From Bacillota bacterium (lineage in GTDB: Bacteria > Bacillota > Clostridia > Acetivibrionales > DTU013), in assembly GCA_023409735.1 (NCBI GenBank), contig JAEYRB010000054.1:1-64000 (forward strand): a DNA stretch of 64,000 nucleotides. The letters run 5' to 3'. The notes beneath the pieces are model-generated. The model was not told where the DNA came from. It saw only the letters and a program-made list of their open reading frames with translations, and did no database searches. A program made the translations under genes and the position numbers. This document shows, one piece after another, positions 1 through 7,904 of this stretch. The stretch's first letter is position 1, and the number at the start of each line of letters is the position of its first letter.

Positions 1-95
1 TGATAACTGATGCAAAAAGGCGCTAATATTTGTAAAGGTAAAATCCACTATGCCTTTTACCTTGAATTTGTAAGAGTAAAGTCCACATCACTGAA
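1..95 (-). repeat. Probable terminal repeats of an IS21-type insertion sequence
   Basis: Read on the minus strand, two related segments of about 23 nt follow each other here, one beginning GTGGACTTTACTCTTACAAA and one GTGGATTTTACCTTTACAAA, about 35 nt apart. Several short direct copies just inside a terminus, beginning with TG, are typical of IS21-family ends. The element itself (istA/istB) would lie to the left of the window and cannot be seen. A diverged copy of the same motif occurs near 56393-56480. The family assignment is inference from the repeat layout only. Confidence 0.4.
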
Positions 96-244
96 AAAGG
101 GGGTAGAGTTTAGTTTTACAATTAAGGGCAAAACGCCAAAAAAAGCATAATTTAAAATAACCCTTGCGAATGGTAAAGGTTATATGTTAAAATAGTTATT
201 GCTTTGTGGGATAATAGCTCCAGTTTGAAGGAGGTGTGATATAG

Positions 245-433
245 ATGGCGAAATGTGATATCTGCAGCAAGGATACCGTATATGGCAATAATGTAAGCCA
301 CTCGGTAAGAAGAACCAACAGGTTCTGGAAACCCAATGTCAGAAAGGTCAGAGTAATTGAAAATGGCACTCCAAAGTCAATTCATGTATGTTCAAGGTGC
401 CTGCGTTCAAACAAGGTTACAAGATCAATATAA
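245..433 (+). CDS. rpmB: 50S ribosomal protein L28
   Basis: This 62-residue protein is bacterial ribosomal protein bL28, which binds 23S rRNA in the large subunit. It has the family length, the RRTNRFWKPN core that follows the SHS segment, and two Cys pairs (CDIC near residue 4 and CSRC near residue 49). The two pairs form a zinc ribbon, so this is the zinc-containing (C+) form of L28. A near-perfect ribosome binding site (AAGGAGGTG) lies 7-8 nt before the ATG. The gene stands alone and is followed by a strong intrinsic terminator, as is common in Clostridia. Identification is secure. Confidence 0.97.
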   Translation: MAKCDICSKDTVYGNNVSHSVRRTNRFWKPNVRKVRVIENGTPKSIHVCSRCLRSNKVTRSI

Positions 434-477
434 GTTCTATCAGGAATTATTGCGGCTAAAACCGCAGCTTATATCAG

Positions 478-519
478 AGCTACATAAAAAAGGCGTATGA
501 ACGCTTTTTTTATGTAGCT
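478..519 (+). terminator. Rho-independent terminator after rpmB
   Basis: An 18-bp inverted repeat (one G-T pair) runs 478-495 and 502-519 with a 6-nt loop. The stem contains the A run on the left and the T run on the right, so it can act in both directions. Confidence 0.85.
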
Positions 520-905
520 TTTCTATGTAAGGCATTTGATAGTAATGCATATGCTATATGATCTTTAAGCATTTTTCATTACTATTGATTAAAACCTGCA
601 GAATGCTTTTTGCTGCTAAGCTCGATCATGCTACACTGAAAATGCCTCTTACAGCATAGTTTGCTTTATGTGTACTATCCCATTTTGAATACTTTCTTTA
701 AAATATTGCCAAAAAGCCTTGGCATCTTAACTACCATAATTCTCATTAATATACTCCCCCTAAAAGGTTTGCTAATAACATATTATTATTTTCTCCCTGC
801 TTGGTGCATGGCCAATTGGCAATCAAAAAATTAATCTAATTTTATAGAAATCAAACATTTCAACTAAAAAAAGACATATACATTTATTGTGTCTTTCAAA
901 AGGTC
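520..905. other. AT-rich intergenic stretch, no gene seen
   Basis: No open frame with a ribosome binding site or recognisable product was found on either strand. A small hairpin (GCCA...TGGC, around 708-723) is present but is not followed by a T run. Confidence 0.5.
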
Positions 906-908
906 GTG

Positions 909-1604
909 ATGAATTTGTATATATTACATATTTCTTGTTACAAAAAAAAGCTTAGAATGGTTGCCCTATTTGCCGTTTTATGGTTCCTGCTCTTTACCCT
1001 GGGCTGCTATTTGCTTGAAAATATTATGCTGTTTAGTGTGTCAATAAATTCAAGCGCCGCGTTTTATTATCCGTATGAAATTGTTGCAGAAAGCATAATG
1101 ACAAGTAGTGAAGCTGAAAAGGACAGTATTATAACCGTATTTTCTCTTGCAAGGCCACATATAGCCAAATTCAGCAGTTATAAATCACTTGAAGAGAATT
1201 TCAGCTTCGATTACCCCACAGCTTTTATAATTGATAATGCTTCCAAGCTTGGTGGAGAAATTCTTTATCATGTTAATTTTCGTGATAGAAGCAGTACTGC
1301 GTATGGCTTTGTTCAAGTATGGAAAATGAATGCGGAGCTCGAGGATTTCTTAAGGAACTCAAAGGAGACCTCTAATAGTATCTATAAATACTTTAAAACT
1401 AATAAAGTGACTATAAATGAAGTAAACGGTATTATATGGGATTATTCGCTGCTAAAATCAGATACCTACTACAAGGGTTCAGAGTTATTTTTGAAGAAGG
1501 ATGACCGTATGTATCGTCTCAGCTATTTTGTTCCCGAAAATAAGTGGAACAGGAAGCATGCCAAGCTTTTTAAAAGCATGGCTAAATCTTTTAGAATTAA
1601 ATAA
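909..1604 (+). CDS. Membrane-anchored protein of unknown function
   Basis: The product is about 231 residues. A short N-terminal positive patch is followed by one hydrophobic segment (about residues 15-45), so it is probably anchored in the membrane with the rest outside. The C-terminal part (from about residue 95) has the pattern FSFDYPTAF, strand-rich segments and a final KLFKSMAKSFRIK, which recalls PsbP-like or DUF1795-type lipoprotein domains; this resemblance is weak. I chose ATG at 909 because AAAGG sits 5 nt upstream; the GTG just before it (906) is too close. No family name can be given with confidence. Confidence 0.6.
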   Translation: MNLYILHISCYKKKLRMVALFAVLWFLLFTLGCYLLENIMLFSVSINSSAAFYYPYEIVAESIMTSSEAEKDSIITVFSLARPHIAKFSSYKSLEENFSFDYPTAFIIDNASKLGGEILYHVNFRDRSSTAYGFVQVWKMNAELEDFLRNSKETSNSIYKYFKTNKVTINEVNGIIWDYSLLKSDTYYKGSELFLKKDDRMYRLSYFVPENKWNRKHAKLFKSMAKSFRIK

Positions 1605-1612
1605 CGGTATAC

Positions 1613-1654
1613 CTTAAAAGCCTCCAATGTTTTTGCTCACGAAGGCTTTTTAAG
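1613..1654 (+). terminator. Intrinsic terminator
   Basis: CTTAAAAGCCT at 1613-1623 pairs with AGGCTTTTTAAG at 1643-1654, giving a GC-poor stem with T-rich right arm downstream of the membrane protein gene. It may also serve the convergent ftsA-like gene. Confidence 0.6.
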
Positions 1655-1729
1655 TGACTTTTGTTTGTTGGCTTCATAAAACGCTAACATTATGGATTTC
1701 CATTATAGATAGGATAAATAATATCTTTA

Positions 1730-4057
1730 TCAACCCCAGTATATATCTATTACATCACCAGATACAATTTCGTCAGTAAATGATGCATTCCTTCCGTTAA
1801 GCTTTAGCATTATATTACCTTTTGGTTTTGTAAGGTCGAAGTCAACATAATTGAATATATCAACAAATATATACTGTGTTTTTCTCTTCTTAAGATAAAC
1901 CTTACGCCCGTTAACAGTAACCTCTATATCCTCAGCATCTCTTTCTATATTCTGTCTTGTAGCTATTGTCGATTGTCCCGTCTTTTGTGCTGTTTCCTGT
2001 CCTCCCATTTGTGCTGCAGCTTGTTCTGCCTTTTGATCTAGGCTTTGATCTATCCCCTGTTCTGTTTTTTGTGGTATAGTTATAGCTTCTTCATTAGGAG
2101 ATTCTTCAAACCCGTCAGCCCATGTAATACTATCTCCATCATTCAGAACTAAATTAGGATTGCTTTCCTCTACACCATTTATGGTTATCCTGCAGCTATT
2201 GACATCTATACCGGCAGCTCCCAGAAGTTCGCCGAGAGTCTTTATCTGAGATATAGTTATCCTGTTGCCATCCATAATCTGTGTATCCATACTTGCTTCT
2301 GCCCCATTGATGAATACAGATGTACTGATATATACCGGATTTCCGTTGAGGGTGACAATTCCTGATGAACAGTCACTAATAACATCACGCAGCTTTACTT
2401 CTGCATTTTCTCCGTCAATAGCAGGGATGACATTAATTTTATCTCCATACGAGATAATAGAGTCAAGACTTGAAGGCTTCCCATTTAAATATATTTCTGC
2501 TGATGTACCGTAGCCGCCGCTTATATTTCGAAGCTCATCATTTAAGTAGAAGCTTATACCTTTTCCTTTCCTTCCAATTAGCTTGGATGCATCAAAGCCA
2601 TACAGCAGCAACGCATCACCAACAGTGAGCTTTTTAGAATTAAACAGCTTTATCTTCTTGTCGTTTACACTTACAGTCATAAAGTCCCTGCCACTATACA
2701 TTTGTGCTGTAATAGCTATTCCATACGGCGTAATCGATTCCGGGCCATGCAGCTTCTTATCACAATACTGAACATTTCTAATAACATCTCTTCCACGCAC
2801 CGCTACCCTCTCACCGGGAAGCTTCAGATTTTGGGCTATTGCTTCTGCCAGACCTTTTATCCTGCTTCCGCCACCTACGAGGAAAACAGCATTGGGAGCT
2901 TTTTTATTATATTCGACTATTTTAGTTGATATTGTTTCGCCAAGCGTTTGTATTGTTTCTGCAAGTACTTGATATACCTCGTCCTTACTTACACTATGCT
3001 TTACTTTCATTATATCTGTAAATGATATCTTGTCTTTTCCCGAAGACAGTGCTATCTTTAATTTTTCACCTGTATTAAAGTCAACGAGATAATTCTGACA
3101 TAAACACTCCGTCAGTTCATCACCTGCTTGCGGTACCATTGCATACGCGATGACACTGCCGCCTTTCGTTAGCGCAATATCGGATGTGCCTGCTCCAATA
3201 TCCACCAGTGCAAGATTGAGGAGCCTCAGATCGTCCGGAATTGTAGCATTAATTGCAGCAATAGGTTCAAGTGTAAGGCTTGAGACCTCTAGTCCTGCCT
3301 TCTTAATAACTGTATAAAGGCTATCAACCACAATTATCGGGAGAAACGTCGCCAGTACGTCCGCGCCTAAGCTATTACCCTTATGTCCAAGCAGCTTTGA
3401 TATTGTCAGCCCATTGAGATAATAATTAATAACACTATAACCGACACAATAAAATTGAGTTTTATCCTCAGGCGAAGAATCGTTATCCAAATTCATCTGC
3501 GCTTGCTGTATCCCTTCAATTTCAAGGCTGTTTACAAGCTCCTTGTCAACTTCTCTTCCCTGTTCTATGCTTTTTTCGATTCTGACCTGACATGTTTTGA
3601 GAACCCTTCCGGCAGCAGCAATTGCTACTCTCCTCAGAGTAATATTGAGTCTCTTTTCAAGATTTCTTCTAACCTCTGAAACAGCTAAAGCTACCTGCTC
3701 TATATCATGAACCTGTCCATCCAGCATCGCTCTGCTTTTATGTTCACATACCTCAGTTGCAATTATTCTTAAGCTGTCTCCCTCTTGTATGCCAACTACT
3801 CCTACTACTGTCCGAGTGCCAATATCCATTGCGAATATCAGATCATCCTGATACTGACTATAATCTAAAGCCATTCCTTCTTTCGAGGTATCCTCTTGCA
3901 CCTTTACTCCTCTTTTGTTTCTTGCGGCAGTTTTCTTAGCTTTATCAGTGTTTTTCAGACTCTTTGTGTATCCGGGTTTCTTGGCAGCCTTTTCTGTTTC
4001 ATTTCTATCTATGCTGTCTACGATCTTTTCAGATACATTTTCATTACCAGAATGCAT
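1730..4057 (-). CDS. FtsA-like actin-fold ATPase with repeated C-terminal modules
   Basis: The product is a large (about 775 residues) FtsA/actin-like ATPase. The ATPase core begins with FAMDIGTRTVVGVVG (phosphate 1), followed by an SHS2-type insert, ALVDIGAGTSDIA (phosphate 2) and FLVGGGSRIKGL (adenosine motif). FtsA proper is about 420 residues; the extra part carries at least four copies of a module of the form LNG/ING...GD.I.I, separated by a Q-rich linker (about residues 670-710). A long basic N-terminal extension precedes the core. Of the possible starts (TTG 4105, ATG 4078, ATG 4057) only ATG 4057 has an AGGGAG site at good distance. Such enlarged FtsA paralogues occur in Clostridia; their role is not settled, and this one is not in a division cluster. 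Confidence 0.8.
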   Translation of the reverse strand: MHSGNENVSEKIVDSIDRNETEKAAKKPGYTKSLKNTDKAKKTAARNKRGVKVQEDTSKEGMALDYSQYQDDLIFAMDIGTRTVVGVVGIQEGDSLRIIATEVCEHKSRAMLDGQVHDIEQVALAVSEVRRNLEKRLNITLRRVAIAAAGRVLKTCQVRIEKSIEQGREVDKELVNSLEIEGIQQAQMNLDNDSSPEDKTQFYCVGYSVINYYLNGLTISKLLGHKGNSLGADVLATFLPIIVVDSLYTVIKKAGLEVSSLTLEPIAAINATIPDDLRLLNLALVDIGAGTSDIALTKGGSVIAYAMVPQAGDELTECLCQNYLVDFNTGEKLKIALSSGKDKISFTDIMKVKHSVSKDEVYQVLAETIQTLGETISTKIVEYNKKAPNAVFLVGGGSRIKGLAEAIAQNLKLPGERVAVRGRDVIRNVQYCDKKLHGPESITPYGIAITAQMYSGRDFMTVSVNDKKIKLFNSKKLTVGDALLLYGFDASKLIGRKGKGISFYLNDELRNISGGYGTSAEIYLNGKPSSLDSIISYGDKINVIPAIDGENAEVKLRDVISDCSSGIVTLNGNPVYISTSVFINGAEASMDTQIMDGNRITISQIKTLGELLGAAGIDVNSCRITINGVEESNPNLVLNDGDSITWADGFEESPNEEAITIPQKTEQGIDQSLDQKAEQAAAQMGGQETAQKTGQSTIATRQNIERDAEDIEVTVNGRKVYLKKRKTQYIFVDIFNYVDFDLTKPKGNIMLKLNGRNASFTDEIVSGDVIDIYWG

Positions 4058-4159
4058 AGCTTCACTGCTCCCTGTCATGGAATATGTAATTGACACATAA
4101 TACAATTATAAGCAATACATGTCTTAACATATTTCGACAGTAATATCAGTATTTCCTTC

Positions 4160-4798
4160 TCACTTCCTACTTTTACTTCCATAATCACAAAACGGGCATA
4201 TGCTGCAGTCGTTGCACATAGGTTTTCTTGCAGAACAAAGTGCCCTGCCGTGGTAAACAAGCTGATGACAAAAATCTCCCCATTTTTCCTTTGGAAGCAA
4301 CTTCATCAGATCATATTCTATTTTTTCAGGATCTTCGTTCTTCGTAAGTCCAAATCTTTTTGAAAGCCTTTTGGCATGGGTATCTACAACTACACCCGGA
4401 ATACCGAAGCTGTCATTAAGCAGAAGATTTGCTGTCTTTCGCCCAACTCCGGGCAGCTTTAGCAGATCATCCATATTTGAAGGAACCTTCCCATCAAAAT
4501 CAGAAATGATCATTTTACAGGCAGCGATTATGTTTTTGGCTTTATTATGATAAAAGCCTGTGGATTTAATATCCTGCTCCAGTTCCTCCTGCTTAGCAAG
4601 TGCAAAATCTTCAACAGTTTTATATTTTTGAAAAAGTTCCTTCGTAACTATATTGACGCGAGCATCGGTACATTGTGCCGCCAGCTGTGTTGCGACCATC
4701 AGCTGCAGCGGATCCTTATAATCAAGTGAACAGCTTGCGTCAGGATATAATTCATTCAACTTTTCAGCAATTAATAATGCCCTTTGTTTTGTTGTCAT
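4160..4798 (-). CDS. nth: Endonuclease III, DNA glycosylase/AP lyase
   Basis: This 212-residue protein removes oxidised pyrimidines and cuts the abasic site in base excision repair. The helix-hairpin-helix LPGVGRKTA carries the catalytic Lys, VVDTHAKRL carries the catalytic Asp, and the C-terminus has the [4Fe-4S] ligand spacing C-x6-C-x2-C-x5-C (CSARKPMCNDCSICPFC). Length matches the family. The ATG lies one base after the glgA stop (TAA-A-ATG), so it is co-transcribed and probably translationally coupled to glgA. Identification is secure. Confidence 0.97.
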   Translation of the reverse strand: MTTKQRALLIAEKLNELYPDASCSLDYKDPLQLMVATQLAAQCTDARVNIVTKELFQKYKTVEDFALAKQEELEQDIKSTGFYHNKAKNIIAACKMIISDFDGKVPSNMDDLLKLPGVGRKTANLLLNDSFGIPGVVVDTHAKRLSKRFGLTKNEDPEKIEYDLMKLLPKEKWGDFCHQLVYHGRALCSARKPMCNDCSICPFCDYGSKSRK

Positions 4799-4799
4799 T

Positions 4800-6263
4800 T
4801 TAAACCCTCTTTTTTATAGCTGTGTTATATAACTCTACATACTTTTTTGCTGATCTATCCCACGAAAAATCCATATTCATTGCTCTTACAATCATGTTGT
4901 TCCACTGGTCATGATTACTGTCATATAATCTTATTGCTCTATCGATTGCGTCCATCATTTCATTTGCAGAAAAATTATTAAATGAGAAGCCATTTCCATT
5001 TTCATTGTCTGCGTCATAGTCCTCTATGGTCTCAGCAAGACCGCCTGTAGCCCTGACAACAGGTATCGTTCCATATCTCAGGCTTATGATCTGTCCAAGG
5101 CCGCATGGTTCGAATCTCGAAGGCATGAGGAACATGTCGCAGCCTGCGTAGATCTTCTGTGCAAGTGCAGAATTGAAGCCAATATTTGCAGCAAATCTTC
5201 CCTTGTACTGATTTTCAATCCTTCTGAAGTTATCCTGATAGTACTCATCACCTGTTCCTAAAAGAACAAACTGAATATTTCTGTCCATTATCTGATCAAT
5301 TTTATCAATTATAAGATTAAGTCCCTTTTGACCTGAAAGTCTTGATATCAATCCTATAACAGGAACATCACCCACTTCAAAGCCCATTTCTCTTTGAAGC
5401 TCATATTTATTCTCCTTCTTGTCAGAAAAGCTATTGGCATTATAGTTTTTTACAATATTTTTATCTGTTTCAGGGTTAAATTCCTCATAGCTTATTCCAT
5501 TCAATATTCCATACAGGCTGTCGGAACGTTTAGCCAACAGTCCCTCCAGTCGTTCCCCATACTGCTGCGTTTGAATTTCTTCAGCATAAACCCGGCTGAC
5601 GGTGCTGATCATATCAGCATACACAAGCCCTGACTTCATGAAGCTGAATGCTCCATAGAATTCAGACTTATCAGGCGTAAATATGTCATATCCTCTTCCA
5701 AGCAGATCAAAAACGGTGCCTGGAAAGTTTCCCTGGTATTCCAGGTTATGAATAGTATAAACAGTAGATATTTTTTTGTAGAACTCACCATGCATGTACT
5801 CTTCCTTTAAAAGAAGACAAATAGGCCCTGTGTGCCAATCGTTGCAATGAATAATATCAGGCTTGAAGCCTATTACAGGAAGCATATTTAATACTGCTCT
5901 GCAGAAGAATATAAATCTTTCGGCATCATCAAAATGGCCGTAAATGCCATCCCTGTCAAAATACCTGTAGCTGTCTGTAAAGTATACAGCAAGGCTCTGT
6001 TTACGATTACCAACATTGTACGGCAGCTCAGTTTTTCTGATTATACAGGTTTCATTACTGTCGCCGACCTGAACAGGAAAATCTGCGGCATATTGCATAT
6101 TCGCCTTTATCTGTTTATATTTTGGCATTACGACTCTGACATCATGTCCCAATCCCGCTAACGCCTTTGGCAGCGATCCGGCAACATCAGCCAGGCCGCC
6201 GGTTTTAGCAAAGGGTGATACTTCTGCAGATACAAATAATATTTTTAATTTTTTCCTGTCCAT
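4800..6263 (-). CDS. glgA: Glycogen synthase, ADP-glucose type
   Basis: The protein (about 487 residues) is a GT5 starch/glycogen synthase that extends alpha-1,4-glucan from ADP-glucose. The N-terminal substrate loop KTGGLADVAGSLPKAL, the DIIHCNDWHTG segment and the C-terminal nucleotide-binding region MPSRFEPCGLGQI are all intact. ATG 6263 is preferred because GGAGG lies 6 nt upstream; in-frame ATGs at 6275 and 6311 lack a site. No other glycogen gene (glgC, glgD, glgB, glgP) is adjacent. It forms a tight pair with nth downstream. Confidence 0.95.
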   Translation of the reverse strand: MDRKKLKILFVSAEVSPFAKTGGLADVAGSLPKALAGLGHDVRVVMPKYKQIKANMQYAADFPVQVGDSNETCIIRKTELPYNVGNRKQSLAVYFTDSYRYFDRDGIYGHFDDAERFIFFCRAVLNMLPVIGFKPDIIHCNDWHTGPICLLLKEEYMHGEFYKKISTVYTIHNLEYQGNFPGTVFDLLGRGYDIFTPDKSEFYGAFSFMKSGLVYADMISTVSRVYAEEIQTQQYGERLEGLLAKRSDSLYGILNGISYEEFNPETDKNIVKNYNANSFSDKKENKYELQREMGFEVGDVPVIGLISRLSGQKGLNLIIDKIDQIMDRNIQFVLLGTGDEYYQDNFRRIENQYKGRFAANIGFNSALAQKIYAGCDMFLMPSRFEPCGLGQIISLRYGTIPVVRATGGLAETIEDYDADNENGNGFSFNNFSANEMMDAIDRAIRLYDSNHDQWNNMIVRAMNMDFSWDRSAKKYVELYNTAIKKRV

Positions 6264-6618
6264 TTTATCCTCCATTATGCTTAATTCATATTTAAAAATA
6301 CCATTTTGCAATCTATGAATTTATATCATTCTAAACAGTTCTTTATGGATGACTATCCAAATGGTATCCGCTGCCTGCCGATACTATACCATGAATTGCC
6401 TAAATTCATGAAATAACGGATCAAACCCCGTTAAAATTGTGTTCTAAGCTTTACGCTTAATTAACATAATCTTTGCTAATGGTATTAAGCGGTTATACGG
6501 CTATTATACCGTAAATTATAAGTAATTGAAAGGCAGCATCTTACAATTAAAGGATACATGCTCATTTTATGCCACCAATACCCTATACTGATTTGAACCG
6601 CTTACTGCAAATTAGAGT
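6264..6618. other. Intergenic region upstream of glgA
   Basis: About 350 nt without a gene. It contains small AT-rich inverted repeats, for example CATGAATT...AAATTCATG near 6391-6411, and must hold the glgA promoter, which I could not place with confidence. Confidence 0.4.
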
Positions 6619-7623
6619 TTAAAGTAATGGTTCTTCAATGAGTGTTACTTTCTTATCTGTTGCATTCAATTCAACCAAACATCCAATTGGCATGGTCAAC
6701 ATTGGATGCGTATGGCAGCAATCAAATTCCGCCAGCATAGGAACACTTATATCTCCTAACACTTCCTTTAAAATCTCATGTGGTTTTCTCCCTGTTCCAT
6801 TGTCATCGAATTTTTCATGTTTACCTAGTATAATTCCGCCTATCCTATCAAAAATCCCTGCCAGCTTTAATAATGAGAATGACCTTTCAATTGTGCTGGC
6901 ATCTTTAAGTGAATCTTCAATTAGAAGGATATCTCCTTTTTTTATCTCAGGCATATACTCTGTACCAAAGAAGCCTCCCATAGTGTTGAGATTTCCTCCG
7001 ATCAGCCGGCCGCTCCATGTACCGGGTTCGACACATATCCAGCTATTGGCTCTTTCTTCTTTTCCCTTATCCTGTTCACTCCAACTAATAAATTCATCTG
7101 TCCATATTGGAGGCATTTGATAGCTATAGGGGATAGTTATATCATTGCATACAATTTTTTCGAAGCTTGTATAAGTTAATTCTACAAAAGGAGGAAATTC
7201 TCCGAAGGACGAAGCTAAAGCAGGCCCGTAAAATGTAACCAATCCTGTTTTAGCATAAATTGACAGCAGCAAGGCGGTGGTGTCTGAATACCCAATGATT
7301 ATTTTAGGGTGCTGTTTCAAATATCCATAATCAATATAAGGTATTATTGAATTAGTATTGTTCCCGCCAATAGATGCCATTAATATCTGTATATCATCAT
7401 TGTACAAGAGCTGGTTAAATTCATCAGCACGTTCTTTTATACTTCCGGAACGATAAAAGTCTTTCTTTCCATAGAGTGCCCCATTTAATACGTTAAAGCC
7501 TTTAGCTTCCAATAAGGCTTTCCCACGTTCATATCTTATCGGAACATTTGCAGAAATCGGTACTGATGAAGAAAACACGCCGATTGTGGCCTTAGTATTA
7601 ACTTTTTTCGCTTTCATACACAT
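6619..7623 (-). CDS. LD-carboxypeptidase family protein (peptidase S66)
   Basis: The 334-residue product belongs to family S66, which contains LdcA (removes the terminal D-Ala from tetrapeptides in murein recycling) and the microcin C immunity peptidase MccF. The nucleophile elbow GYSDTTALL, the Glu in LIEDSL and the His in CCHTHPMLTMPIG match the Ser-Glu-His triad. There is no signal peptide, so it is cytosolic. Two starts (7623 and 7617) share an AAAGGAAAAG site and cannot be separated. Whether it is LdcA-like or MccF-like cannot be decided here. Confidence 0.9.
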   Translation of the reverse strand: MCMKAKKVNTKATIGVFSSSVPISANVPIRYERGKALLEAKGFNVLNGALYGKKDFYRSGSIKERADEFNQLLYNDDIQILMASIGGNNTNSIIPYIDYGYLKQHPKIIIGYSDTTALLLSIYAKTGLVTFYGPALASSFGEFPPFVELTYTSFEKIVCNDITIPYSYQMPPIWTDEFISWSEQDKGKEERANSWICVEPGTWSGRLIGGNLNTMGGFFGTEYMPEIKKGDILLIEDSLKDASTIERSFSLLKLAGIFDRIGGIILGKHEKFDDNGTGRKPHEILKEVLGDISVPMLAEFDCCHTHPMLTMPIGCLVELNATDKKVTLIEEPLL

Positions 7624-7849
7624 CTTTTCCTTTCAAATCTTATCCATTTATTTTAGCCATATTATCAACCTACATAGCTTTTCACTTACTTGAATCAGTT
7701 TAATGCTTCCTTTTCAGCAGAGCCGGTTTTCTTTCTTCAGCCGGTTCCTCTTTCTTGATATAGCTTCTAAATCAACTATATTATATTATCTGCCCTGAAA
7801 ACTTATCAATATTATTTCACAAAGAGACACAAATGGAAATACTTATAAA

Positions 7850-7893
7850 AAAACAGAGGCTAAGCTCATTATCACGCTTAGTCTCTGCTTTTT
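7850..7893 (-). terminator. Intrinsic terminator of purL
   Basis: A 12-bp stem (CAGAGGCTAAGC 7854-7865 with GCTTAGTCTCTG 7876-7887) flanked by A run on the left, giving a T run on the minus strand just after the purL stop. Confidence 0.85.
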
Positions 7894-7904
7894 ACAAAAT
7901 AAAT

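Noticed and set aside
1730..4105. Gene start at TTG 4105 for the FtsA-like protein
   Set aside because: No ribosome binding site; the ATG at 4057 has AGGGAG at good distance.
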